64,000 nucleotides of DNA from Arion vulgaris (lineage: Eukaryota; Mollusca; Gastropoda; Stylommatophora; Arionidae). A program made the translations under genes and the position numbers. Within the stretch, counting starts at the first letter, position 1. The number at the start of each line of letters is the position of its first letter. The notes beneath the pieces were generated by a model. It made no database searches. It was given only the letters and a program-made list of their open reading frames with translations, and was not told the DNA's origin. This document shows positions 46,546 through 57,330 of this stretch, one piece after another. Where the stretch lies: NCBI GenBank assembly GCA_020796225.1, contig CM036756.1:57256616-57320615 (forward strand). Direction: 5' to 3'.

Positions 46546-47740
46546 CCCTTTCAACCCCACACCATTTTGCACAGAATCACCTCCAAAATCACATCAAAGG
46601 GAAATAACTCCTGACAGTCTACAGCATATTTTATTTAAAAATGAATTACAAAAAACTATTGATCCTAAGACACTCAAATTTGTGTCAGTGAGCAAGAAAA
46701 TGGATATAGTTTAAAAAGAAACTAAATTAAAATGAATACAACAAAAAAGGATGATGAAAAATGCAGTAGCAGTTGGGAAAAAACAAAATTTACATGACAC
46801 CAAATTTCAAGTCTCCAGGCTGGAATGGTACTTGGAGTAACATTCACCTTTGCAGAGATGTATCTGGCAAATGTTACAGCCGTACACACTTTCTCTGGGA
46901 TGCTTCCTGCTGTCGTCAGGTGCTTTTTTGCTGTGGCACCAGAAACATGTTTTACAAATTCCTGGAATGCGAATCATGCGGTGCGCAGTCTGATTGCCAG
47001 TGACTGCTACAGTTGTAGCCATAAGGATGTTAGCTCTCCTCGTGACAATGTTGCCCTTCACGAGTGATGCACATAGAGCAAGCCTGAAATCAATGTGGTC
47101 AATATCCTTAGCCTTTGGGTGTGAGCGATCCGAATTGGAATAAATTATCCAGCTATCGATGATGGAAGTCTGTAAGAGAAAATTAAAAAGATACCTCCAC
47201 CACTTAACAGACTTCCTTCCCACAGTGTAACATGAGCAAGCTGGTCAAACTTATCCACACCACCTGTAGACTTATTATAGGATGCATGGTTGACGGTACC
47301 TGCAACTCCCATCTACCACCAGGGGCATGACGTAACACTGTTGTCTCTCCTTTCGTAGTATTTGTGCTGAGCAAATTCACAAATCTCTTGTCCCTCCAGA
47401 CAGTATCCACAATATTCCCCTTTTGCCTGTACAACACTGAACCTTTCTGCATTCTCTTTGTAGCAGTTGCTCTACATTCAGCTGGTCATCCTTTGCGATT
47501 TGGTATAATTGTGGAACACGAGTAGGTCTTCTCGTTGAGGAGATCCACTGCTAGCTGCAGAGAAGAAAAATAATTATCATAATAAAAATGATGATATTTG
47601 CCTAAGAAAGGTTGGCCTAATTTGGAGACAACATAATGGCCTGATCCATATGATAAATAGACTTGAAAAAATTGACAGCTGACATATTCATCATACTTAG
47701 CAGGGTAGAACAATTGTTTTCCTTTTGGCATGGTAGCATT
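46546..47740 (-). mobile_element. piggyBac element remnant, 5' truncated
   Basis: The left edge is a TTAA (46542-46545) followed by ccctttcaaccccacacc, the CCY-type terminus of piggyBac elements, which corresponds to the element's 3' end. The transposase remnant lies within. I found no matching right end, so the 5' half appears lost around 47740-47900. Confidence 0.7.
46807..47731 (-). pseudogene. piggyBac transposase, C-terminal half, frameshifted
   Basis: The piggyBac transposase excises and inserts at TTAA without leaving footprints. On the minus strand: YVSCQFFQVYLSYGSGHYVV, then GKYHHFYYDNYFSSLQLAVD (second catalytic aspartate in YDNYF), YSCSTIIPNRKG, WRDKRFVNLLSTN, YNKSTGGVDKFDQL (third aspartate, near 47240-47262), KSVKWWRYLFNFLLQTSIID, and a cysteine-rich end with CKTCFWC and CNICQIHLCKGECYSKYH. 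The first catalytic aspartate and the N-terminus are absent, and at least two frameshifts or stops separate the blocks. The intact zinc-binding tail suggests a fairly recent loss. Inactive. Confidence 0.85.
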
Positions 47741-48079
47741 TTTATCAGTTGCACCACTACATCGTTTAAATATTTTGTTTAGCTTCTCTATGTCGTACTG
47801 TGCATTCCTTTAAATATGAGCAGTTGTTTTTAGTATATTTTTGGTTACGGGAACATTTGGCTTAGCAGTTCCTGGTTAGGGGGTTGCTAAGGATAGGTTA
47901 ATGATTAAAGTCTGCTTGCTCTGGCCCAGTATGAAGGTTGGTTTCTATTTTTAATTTCTTCATTAAATGTTCAACTTACGCAGTGGTCCACCTCAGATTG
48001 TTGAGATTTACAGATATTCTAATTAATTTTCCAAGTGTTTTTATTTCATGTACTCAATTATACAAGTGTGTACATTATT

Positions 48080-48175
48080 GCATATAAAGAGCCTAGGTGG
48101 CTCATTGTTTAGTGCTGGCATGATATTGACCACATCGCCCGACTTGTACTGTTGGTCAAAGAAAATACAAGCCCA
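48080..48175 (+). repeat. Family B SINE 3' fragment
   Basis: gctggcatgatattgaccac, atcgcccgacttg and ggtcaaagaaaatacaa match 17140-17215. Confidence 0.5.
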
Positions 48176-48790
48176 ATATCGTCTTTCTTCAAATACCTAA
48201 TTGTATTACAATAGATTCTTTACTTACATACTTTTATTCTGGTTTTATCCTCCTGTTGGAAAAATGGAAATATTCGACACTGGCAGAAATGGCGAGGACC
48301 AAGCGCTATTGTAAGACCGGCGAGATAAACTGCCATGGTCCCATTACAAACTGATGACGCTGGTCAGGATAACTGTCACAGATACATTTGAACAGTACCA
48401 GTACCGAGACTCAATACCTAGCACTGGCCAAGTAAATCATCTATCTCTTGACGCTCAGATGTTAGTCTTGTGTGCTAGCAAATATACAATGCACAGTTGC
48501 CAATTACTCTACTACTACCACAGCTAATTTGTTGCATTCTTCTTCGATTCCTGCTCACTTTGCCAGACTATAACAGTGCAGCCTGTTTCCACGATCTTGT
48601 TTGGAGGTGTAATAGTGCCCTTGGTAAGCATCAGATCACTGGTACTGACATTGAATTCTGTGACCCTATTCACTTTGACTCCAAGTCTCACATGCTTCCA
48701 ATAATTTTTTATATATACTGTCAGCCATTTTGAAGGCTAAGTAATATATGAGAATGATTGAAAGATGCAGGTTTATACTGTAATTTCTGC

Positions 48791-49050
48791 ATTCTTCTTC
48801 AAACGCACCAACACTTCTAACACTTGTTAACCACTCTATCATTTGTATGTGATCTGAACCTAAGAGTGATTGTACATTGTGTCAGTTATGCCCCTACAAG
48901 TAGACCAGCACATCCAATTTCTGCGACGCTTTTATTTACTAGGGTAGCTTCCCTAGGTACAACATCAGTCACCTCTTATGACATGCCTTGTAGGTCACGG
49001 TGGTACTATTCTTTGCTTCCCTTGCGGGCCCTGCCAACACCACACAGGCA
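48791..49050 (-). repeat. SINE-like family A copy
   Basis: cttcttcaaacgcaccaaca, cccctacaagtagaccagca, ggtactattctttgcttccc, gccaacaccacacaggc. Confidence 0.7.
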
Positions 49051-49209
49051 TAATTTCTGAATGAAGCACAATGTAATTGTTTGTTGATGTCATGGGACTG
49101 ATCTTCATTGAAAGTTGAATATACATAATGTTTATATTTTCTGAATTTTCCAATCATAGTCATTTTCTTACAGGACCTTAACGTCAAGAAACAGTTTCTC
49201 ACAAACAAC

Positions 49210-49470
49210 ATCATGCCTTGAAAATTGAAATATTTTGGTCACATTAAACGTCACTGGAGCTTGGAAAAAAAAGTAATTCTAGAGGAGATTGTTTCTATAG
49301 GAGGAGATGGGGTGACCGAGATGACAGTAACAACAGAACGTTAAATAAACCTGGAACGTAATGGTGAAGGAGGTGAAAGAATTGGTTAGAGATTGAGAGT
49401 TTTTTGTCAGACAGGCTGTAATGAGAGTGATGTTCTGCAAAATACATACTACATGATGAGTTATTGCCTG
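49210..49470 (+). mobile_element. Degenerate non-LTR retrotransposon 3' fragment
   Basis: Frames show LKYFGHIKRHWSLEKKVIL-like text, then RNGEGGERIG and SFLSDRL / RQAVMRVMFCK, consistent with a polymerase C-terminus. Many breaks. Confidence 0.5.
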
Positions 49471-50066
49471 AAGACCATTAATATTTCTCTATGAGAAAGA
49501 ATGAAAAGCACAGACATTAGAAAAATTGTAGGGCCCACATAAAATATGTGGAAAAGTAGAAAATAATATGGATGGACCATCTTATGAGAATAAATTCCAG
49601 TTAACTAGCACTTTATACCTATAACAGTATAAGATCTGGTCTTATAACACAAGGAAGGTCAAGAGGTAGACTGATAGACAATATGGACTTAGACAACCTC
49701 TGCAGCACACTTGTCCGAACAACGAAAACTTGAACTTCCCACAACATAAACGGTTAGACAAAAGAGAGATTCATTGATGTTACATTCTTTTATAAATTAA
49801 ATTATAATTTTTTTAAATGTTAATCTGTAATCATTGTTAGTCTTGTGAACTTGCCATAGTAGCAAATTATAAATCCATTCTTCTTGGAACTGCTATTTAT
49901 TATACAGAGAAAATGAAAGTCCATTTTTTTTTTACCCTTCTGTTTGTGATACTTTTCTCATTAGTAGTAAATGTAATTGGTAATAAATTGTTTATATCCC
50001 ACTTGATAGTGTTCACTTGTTTTATTTACTACATTTTTAACCCTATTTGTTTATCATTTCAAAGTA

Positions 50067-50321
50067 CAGGGTGTTCAACTTAAAAGCAGTTGTGAATGGA
50101 GCTAATCTGACATATATGTATGGAAATGAGAAGGTTCAGTTATGATGTAGTATAGGTCAAGATTGTGTGATGGTGTGTAATTGTAGTGCGGGAAGGCGAT
50201 GAACAAATGTGACGTAGGACAAGCTAGTCAGAACCGGTTTAAATAGTAAATATACTAGATGCAATGCGTACCTGGCAAATTTCTATTTATCACTGGGGCT
50301 GCTTTTAAGTTGAACACCCTG
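50067..50321 (+). mobile_element. 255-bp MITE with perfect 23-bp inverted ends
   Basis: TA at 50065-50066 and 50322-50323. Left end cagggtgttcaacttaaaag (+cag) and right end, reversed, are identical over 23 bases; the interior has no coding frame. A nonautonomous Tc1/mariner-type element is the best reading. Confidence 0.8.
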
Positions 50322-50847
50322 TACAACATGATACTGATATAGTTATCAAATGTAGACTTTACTGTTTATCTTTCTCTCACCTTCTACTTCTCTGCAGTAT
50401 CTGTGCTGTTCTTTTGTTTTTCAGTGGTGTAATCGTTAACTGTAATTCTGATGTGCTTTCTATTTGTTTCTGTGCTGCCTTGGTGGTGGGTTGAGTTATG
50501 TTGGTAGTTTATTTTTTGGGGGGACACTGGCTGGTCCAGTGGGTGACCTGCCTACAGATCGCATACTGGGTACCACTGCAAGGGAGTTATCCACAGATTG
50601 TGTGGACCTTGGTTTTAGGACAATGTAGTGCTGTATCTCATGTGGTGTTGGTTTGTAGAGGAAGGTCTTCCTTGTCTGTGGTATTTTTAATAGTGAAGAC
50701 GTTCATTTCTATGTCTCCAGCGATGGCTGCTATCTTGAGGACACATTCTTTAATTATTGTGGGCGGCAGCCAATTTATAACGCCCCTCCTTCAGCTTTTT
50801 CTTGTCTTTATATTCTATTAAGATATATAAATGTGGGTTTACCCACT

Positions 50848-51220
50848 CTAATCACTTTTAATAAAGCCTTTTAATATGAATGATGTGTGCAGTTGTGTTG
50901 TGCGGACGTACCACCTGTTGCGGTTGACGAACAAATGAAGATTTGCCACCCTGTTTACACCAACTTCAGTTGGGCCAATTAATATGTTCACAATAAGCGA
51001 GTATGAAGCTCTTGCGGTTTGAGGACCGTTATCGGTCGAAACTAACGTCCTCAAAGGAAATTACTTCACCATCGAGAACTTCATTAGCATTAAAGATTAA
51101 TTCTGGAATGTTGTTTGAAATGCCATCTTGATTATATGAATGCGAAAATCGGCAAAAGACAAAATACGAACCGATACTTGCTAAACGTCCTTTGAACAAA
51201 TTAAATTTGTGGAGAGGCAA
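50848..51220 (-). other. Unidentified degenerate coding-like stretch
   Basis: Two overlapping minus-strand frames, 51220-51029 (FKGRLASIGSYFVFCRFSHS and so on) and 51054-50848 (STDNGPQTARASYSLIVNIL and so on), look like one protein split by a frameshift. I do not recognise it. A retroelement or a fragment of a host gene are both possible. Confidence 0.3.
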
Positions 51221-51243
51221 CTTTCACTGAAGTTGTCGATACA

Positions 51244-51969
51244 GACCAGTTGAGAAATGAAGACATCAGAAAAAAAGTGGGTACAACATCATTACTGAGC
51301 CTCTTCAAGAAACCACAAATTAAATGATTTGTGTCTAAAAAAGACAGTGCGCCTCAGAGAGCAATATTACTCTGATGCGGTGAATACAAAGCAAAAGGCC
51401 ATCCATGCAAAAGGTGGACATCCGAGTTAACAAAGGCGGTGCAAAAACGCTGTTTATGAACCATGCAGAAAAAAAGTCAGTTCTAGAAATCTGTTCTTAT
51501 CCTGACGCTGTGAGGCAAAACAGGATTGAGAAAAAAAGAAAAGAAAGAAGTATACAAATTTATCCATCTTCTTACAAGGCACATCTCTTGACAGTCATTA
51601 CTACATTTAGTTTTGGTTTATCTTCTTCTTTTCTTAACTGCTGATAAACAAATCAATCGGTAGTCATCAATCCTGACATCTTGTATAACAACAATAACAT
51701 CTCAACTTTTCTCTCTCTTCTGTTATTCCTTCTCACTGATCTTTGTCAGGTTATCTTTGGTCTATCTTTCATCTTCTCCCGGAGCTCACTGCATTTCAGT
51801 TCTTGTAATGGTTTCTGAATCAGATTTTGAGTATGTTTTTTTCCTGGCTTCTGAGTCTTGTCTTTTGTTACTGTGTGTATTTCTTCTTAGTAGATTTCTA
51901 TTTTCTTATATTTGGCAGTTATTGTTTTTGGACAGAATATTATGATAGTTTCTTGCAGGTATGTATGAC
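51244..51969 (+). repeat. Duplicated segment, copy 1 (LINE family H 3' end plus flank)
   Basis: Nearly identical to 58533-59251. Contains family H coding remains (QLRNEDIRKKVG-like, NKGGAKTLFMNHA) and about 430 bases of downstream sequence (caatcggtagtcatcaatcc, tctttggtctatctttcatc, ggcagttattgtttttggac) not present after other family H copies. Confidence 0.8.
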
Positions 51970-52052
51970 GTGTACCGTTACACGTCTTCCAGATCATAGG
52001 GTTCTCAGTGCCAAATAGGAATAGATACTACACTATGATACATTTTTGTTAG

Positions 52053-52255
52053 TTGGGCCCTATCTGGAAGTGCCATAACGAGTGAACCTTTATAGTATGG
52101 TTGTACATGTAAACTCAGAGCGTCGTCATTCTTTAGAATGAGCGACTACGAGTGTGTGCCAAGTGGCGTTTGTTGAAGACTCCCACCTATATGCCATAAT
52201 AAAGTGGGTACTATAGTTTGATCTTAGTCAAACATTGAAAGTAAAATAAAATGTA
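52053..52255 (-). repeat. U2-snRNA-like repeat, unit 1
   Basis: On the minus strand the unit begins ttgactaagatcaaactata gta, a diverged match to the start of U2 snRNA (ttggctaagatcaagtgtag ta). It then runs through gtgggagtcttcaacaaacg and gaatgacgacgctctgagtt to end in gggccc. It matches unit 2 along its length. Confidence 0.6.
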
Positions 52256-52475
52256 TTGGGCCCTACTCGAAAGTGCCACAACGAGTGAGCCCAGTAGATT
52301 GGACGTGTAAACTCCGAGCGTCGTTATTCTTTCGAGTAAGAACTGCACGGAGTATGTTTAAGTGGGTTTTATTGTAGCATTTGGCATTTTAAGAAGGCTC
52401 CCACCCTTTGGCCTCGATCAAGTGGTCACTACACTTTGGTCTTAGCCAAAATGCCGAAAATCGTTCTGGTGTAGT
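52256..52475 (-). repeat. U2-snRNA-like repeat, unit 2
   Basis: Minus strand: cgattttcggcattttggct, then aagaccaaagtgtagt at 52463-52428. This aligns with the first 35 or so bases of U2 snRNA (cgcttctcggccttttggct, aagatcaagtgtagta). The remainder does not resemble U2 (no Sm-site region or 3' stem-loops recognised). It ends with ggctcactcgttgtggcac, then tttcgagtagggccc, which can form a hairpin. Confidence 0.65.
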
Positions 52476-52569
52476 GCTGTTTGCATTCCTTCAAGTTTCG
52501 ATTAAAAATCTTCTCGATTTTTAGAGCAGTGATTGAGTGATTACCGACTTCTATGCGGCTTAACTTATT

Positions 52570-52800
52570 TTTAGGGCATCATCAAGGTGAGTATCCTTTA
52601 TAGGATGTTGCTCTCTTTCCAGCTCATCAGAAATTCACTCTGTCTAATCAGTTCACCCACTTCGTCGATGGCCACATTCATGGTTTCTTTAATATCCTAT
52701 AGCCATCTTCTTCTTGGTCTGCTCTTCGTCCTGGCACCTGCCCTCTAATATTATTCTCTCCAGGCCATCGTGACGCTTATTCTTAATTACGTCAGTCAAA
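52570..52800 (-). mobile_element. Non-LTR retrotransposon 3' end, minus strand
   Basis: Same family as 29862-30100: catcaaggtgagtatccttt, ggccacattcatggtttctt, ctccaggccatcgtgacgct. Minus-strand frame holds RHDGLERIILEG-like and RRWL-DIKETMNVAIDEVGEL text. Confidence 0.65.
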
Positions 52801-53009
52801 AATGCTTCATTTTCTTTTACATTTTCTTAGACACTATGGGCTGGCATCTGCTGCCGTCTTTATAGCCTCGGCTCTGTAGTTGTTGAGCTTAGGTTCATTC
52901 CTACTCTTCGTCTTCATGAATAATCTAACTGCACACTGTGGAAATTGTTTTGTTGATTATTTCTGGTTACATCCCTTGTGATTTTTAAAAAAAATTTAGA
53001 ATTACCTGC

Positions 53010-53127
53010 GCTTCATGTCTGCGCAAGCCGGCTATTTCCTTCATCCTCCGGCAGAGTAGCTTGTGTGGAGAAGATATTCACTTGTTACTTTCTCTTCTAT
53101 CAGTCGCCGATAATCCCTGAGTTTTAA
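53010..53127 (+). other. Candidate noncoding exon (GC-richer island with donor)
   Basis: gcgcaagccggctatttcct, tcatcctccggcagagtagc and cagtcgccgataatccctga stand out from AT-rich surroundings and end in ttttaag|gtaaga, a strong splice donor. Could be a 5' exon of a gene to the right, or an old repeat. No coding match. Confidence 0.2.
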
Positions 53128-53129
53128 GG

Positions 53130-54115
53130 TAAGATATAATAAGCAATCTTTAAAATACATGTAAAGTACAGTAATGTGCATTTGCCTGTTTATCTGCAAA
53201 AAAAAAAGTGTAGTTGTCGATACCGATGAAATATTCTAATGAATTCTGCTAAGTTTCTTTCAGTGCAGAGTTCCGACACTTCCGCGTTTGAATTGTGTTT
53301 GTGGAGTGTTTTAAAGAGTTTTGTTAGTGGAAATGTTCTGGTTCTGTGTATTAAATAATATTATTAATTAGTGTATATATATAGTCTACTCACCGTAACA
53401 TCTTGATAGAATCCATGGTTTATTGTGCTAGCTGGCTAACTTAAACTAGGTAACTTTTCATCTGTCAGCTTTGTATTTTTGTAAATCAGTAAATGTAACA
53501 CTAGTTAGTAACTGTAACAATAATGATGAGTAGCGCTTATAATATGTCACTGTGTGTGTGTTGAGTTTTAAAGTTTTCAGTTTATGTGTCTAGTATTACT
53601 AATATTAGTATAATTTAAGTATTACAAGTTGCTGAACTGTGTGGCTCCCGTAATGATTTCATTTACCGTAGGCGTAGTAACCGTAATAAAATGATAGTTT
53701 TACTTTTAGTTTAAATTAAAGTTTAATGTGTAACCAACCACTAATAACTTGGCTTGGTGTTTGATACAATTTACTGAGTTCACACGTAACACTATTAATA
53801 CTACATTTCACCTCAGGGATTACAAATTACTCTTAGACAACTCTATTCAATATTCATAGTCAATGATTTATAGTTATAGTTTTAAAAAATAGTATGTAGT
53901 AGTTAGACTTTCAGTAGAGTGTAGACAGTGTGAGTATTAGTAGTTAGATAACGATTTATATTTATTGTTTGATAATATAATGATATATTAAGTATGTGAA
54001 AACTTATCTCCTAAATGTTGTAAATCTCATATTTATTATATATTCTATTGCTGACTTATGGTCATTGTGGAAAGACTGCATTTGAAAATCGAAGATAATT
54101 TTGACATTGTTTTTG
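53130..54115. other. AT-rich stretch without recognised features
   Basis: No supported coding frame, RNA or repeat match; composed largely of A/T-rich sequence with tagt-type short motifs. Confidence 0.5.
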
Positions 54116-54119
54116 TTTT

Positions 54120-54690
54120 GAATTGACCAAGCTGGTTTCACTTAGACAGACAGGGAAGTCTGGGAAGAGGAACAAGTGAACATATTTATATTCAGTAGTA
54201 ATAGAGGAAGAAATGTCTATAGTTTAAAATATAGGTATGTATTCTTATTTTATAGATTATTCAAAGGCATTTGACTGCATAGCATAATAAGCTTTGAGAA
54301 ATAATTAATTAAGTAGACTTTCTATCACATGTAATACAATTAGTAAAATGATATATTTAGATCAACACTCAGCCAATAGATGATGAGACATCAGGTTGAC
54401 TTGATGTAAAACAAATAGTTTATCAGGCTGTATACTGTTCCCATATACATTTAATTTTTGCATTGAAAATATAATGAGAAATATCATAGTTAATACAGAG
54501 AACACATTGTGACAACTGGTAAAATCGAGGGTAGACGAGACAGAGGAAGACAGAGAGAGAAAATTTTGGATAGCCTAACTTCATGGCACGGTAGAGCATC
54601 AACATCTGAGATAGCAAACACCAAAGACAGAGATTTGTGGAGATCCATGATTGCCTACACCAGCCAGCACAGTACCTGATGATGAATACA
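54120..54690 (+). mobile_element. Non-LTR retrotransposon with reverse transcriptase core motif
   Basis: SLGRGTSEHIFIFSSNRGR-like text (54160-54215) precedes FIDYSKAFDCIA (54249-54284), the polymerase motif with a catalytic aspartate. After an internal deletion, GRRDRGRQREKILDSLTSWH, GRASTSEIANTKDRDLWRSM and IAYTSQHST close the protein (to about 54679). It is the only fragment here that keeps part of the polymerase active site. Confidence 0.75.
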
Positions 54691-55107
54691 AAGAAAGTGC
54701 AGTAAGATGTGCTCAACATTTGAAATGATGAAATATCAGAAATTAAATATGACCTAGACTCACATTTTATTATTCGTATGACAGAATTATACTAATTACC
54801 TCAAATCAAAGAATAATAAGGAACAAAACCTGTATCTTGTCATAGTCAGAACTAAAATAATGTCATCTGATGAAACCAATTAGATGATGATATACTTATA
54901 TCAATGGGGAAAAAAATAGAAGTAGTAGAAGGTTTTAAATAATCTTGGGTATTTATTGTTTAGCAATGAAGACACAATGAAGGAGATGGAAATAACATCT
55001 CACTCTTCAGAAATTCAGCAACTGAAGAGATGGTGGTACAAAACTGAGATATATATCTATTCTATCGGTACATGTGAGACATGAGCACTTAACAAAACAG
55101 CTGAGAA

Positions 55108-55255
55108 GCTACCTCTGAAGTCGGAGAAGGCACACTTGTATGGTGGGGGACACTGATAACAAGGAAAGCAGGATATCATGCAAAAATCAGTTAGAAGCAC
55201 CATACTAGCCAGCCTAACTACGCCTGAATTCATAGCGGGCGAATGCAAGAAGAAG
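55108..55255 (-). repeat. Family C repeat copy, minus strand
   Basis: acctctgaagtcggagaagg, ctgataacaaggaaagcagg, ctacgcctgaattcatagcg, gggcgaatgcaagaagaaga. Confidence 0.6.
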
Positions 55256-55329
55256 AGACTGAGAAGCACAACAATGCCTTTGAATACAAATGCTATAGAA
55301 GCTTCCTGCTAGACCTGGACACATAACAA

Positions 55330-55900
55330 ATTAGCTGAGAAGCATATCAAATGCCTTTGAATACAAATGCTATAGAAGCTTCCTTAAAATATGTACAAAC
55401 AAATGAATCAATAATGCCCATCCTGAGAAAAGAGCTCAGCAAGATCTCTACCAACAAAAGAGTTACACTTCAGTGGGTACCATCACACTGCGGAGTGCCA
55501 GGTAACGAGAAGGAGCAGAATGTGAACAAATAGATAATGAAATCACATACTTTGAAAAAAAAAAGCTATCATGGACATTAGAAAAGAACCTACACCATCC
55601 AACGATGACTACCACACACTTGACCGACAAGGACAGACTATCATCTTCCGACTCAGGATAGGTCATAACAGACTGAACAAACACCTCCACAGGCTGCGAT
55701 TGTCCCCAACCCCTCTGTGCCCCTGTGGCTCCGCTGAACAAACCACAGAACATGTCCTGCAAGACTGCCCCCTGTATGTCCTCCCAAGAAAGGAATGCTG
55801 GCCCTACAACACAACACTACATTCAAAACTACATGGCACTAGAGATGAGCTCCAGAATACAGTTGATTTCATCATAAGAGCGTGTCTAACGGTATAATCA
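55330..55900 (+). mobile_element. Non-LTR retrotransposon C-terminus: RNase H plus zinc knuckle
   Basis: VTLQWVPSHCGVPGNEKEQN (RNase H end) is followed after a small frame change by DYHTLDRQGQTIIFRLRIGH, LSPTPLCPCGSAEQTTEHVL and QDCPLYVLPRKECW, the CxCGxxxQTxEHVLxxCP knuckle of jockey/I-like elements. The frame then runs to a stop at about 55897. A preceding near-duplicate stretch (tgcctttgaatacaaatgct at 55274 and 55350) marks a local direct repeat. Confidence 0.8.
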
Positions 55901-56389
55901 TCAAAAAAGCGATCGCAAAGAAGAAGAATCAATAATGCAGAATTAAACATAGAAGATGGTTTTGTGACATAGCTTTAAGAGTACTCATCGTTTTTCTTCA
56001 TTGTTCTTCTGTTCTTCACTTGATCAGATCACCAATAGCTGAATGAACTGTACAATTTACCATAGAACCTCGCAGGTTTAGAAGTATCACCATCTCATTA
56101 GGTCATATTTTCTCTATACCTCTCATGTAGAGCTGACATTCATGCAGGATGTGTTGTAGTTTCTGAAATTGGTCCACAAGAGCACACATCTGTTTAACCA
56201 ATTTTATGCTTTCTATGAATGTGGTATCCTAAACAACAGAGCACTATTTTATGTGTCAGAATATGCAAAGTTCAAATCTCTGTTCTAAATTTCACTAACT
56301 GTATCCTACATAGAATTATACACAAATGGATTTTGTGAATTATTTCTTTAGATTGAAATATTTTGGCTTGTGAGGGACTTCATGTCATA

Positions 56390-56730
56390 AAATGTGGCTA
56401 AGAGGGGTTGGGCTGGTGACATCAACACACGTTTTAAAAAAGCAAAAAGCTACAGAAACAAAGACAGGAAAGGCCCAAACTACTCATGAAGATCTATATG
56501 CCATAGTGGTAGGGGCTGGAACAACTCAGTGATGAAGGACAAAGAAAATATACAGGGGAACCCAGCATGGGCCATCTGCATCTTAAAAAAGGGTGGTCTA
56601 TGGGTACATGGACAACTTTTTAAGCAGAGCTCACAGACATGCACAGAATCAAATTCAATGGATATTTTTTGTTTCTGCTGTATTTGCCCTTGTGATGGAC
56701 GAGGGCAGGATGGAGTGATGAATGTCTGCA
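56390..56730 (+). mobile_element. Possible retrotransposon C-terminal fragment
   Basis: RRGWAGDINTRFKKAKSYRN-like frame, then SVMKDKENIQGNPAWAICIL. Composition differs from the AT-rich flanks and suggests old coding sequence, but I cannot assign a family with confidence. Confidence 0.25.
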
Positions 56731-57064
56731 CCATATTGACTTATAATTTACTCTGTATTGGTTTCAGTGATTAACTTTATTAACTTACGAGAAATTCAAT
56801 GTACTTTGCCATCTGTACTAGTTTATTGGAGATAATAATTTGATAACAAATTTTGACCTCAGTCCTTCCCATGATATTAGTTGTGCTTAGTGACTGTCAA
56901 TGTTGCAGTCCCGTTTATACTACAAATTATAGTGGGGCATCATAGTGCTTAAACAACTGGGATCTGAACCACCAAATCAAGTATACTGCTTTCTGGTGCA
57001 ATATTCTGTAAATTGTACTTGACTAAAGAAAGCAATTAAGAACCGACACATATGCTGCTAAATT

Positions 57065-57330
57065 TGTGCTCTCTGGGGTTGGATCTGTCTCTCTGTTGGG
57101 AATTATTTTGCCTTGCATTCTGAGTGTTGTGGGTTCAAATCCGGACCATATTGTTCAGTACACAAGTGCATGTTTTTCCTAGCAATGCTGAGATTTTTAC
57201 TGGAGCAACAGAGTTCATGCTTTGAACAATTTTCTCGTAAAACAGCATGCCATTTCTGTAGGGAGGGCCAAGCCATGTGGGAAACCCGGCAATGAAGTCA
57301 GTCACTTGCCTTTAGATACCCTTTTTTAGA
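57065..57330 (+). mobile_element. SINE family G, near full length
   Basis: Head ctctggggttggatctgtct, then box B gtgggttcaaatcc, body tgccatttctgtagggaggg and caatgaagtcagtcact. Matches 1-127 and 58217-58403. Confidence 0.6.

Noticed and set aside
52428..52463. A functional U2 snRNA gene
   Set aside because: Only the first 35 or so bases resemble U2; the Sm site and 3' stem-loops are missing, and the neighbouring unit is more diverged.
56529..56774. Small cysteine-containing plus-strand protein
   Set aside because: No recognisable domain. The region looks like decayed repeat-derived coding sequence, reported only tentatively.
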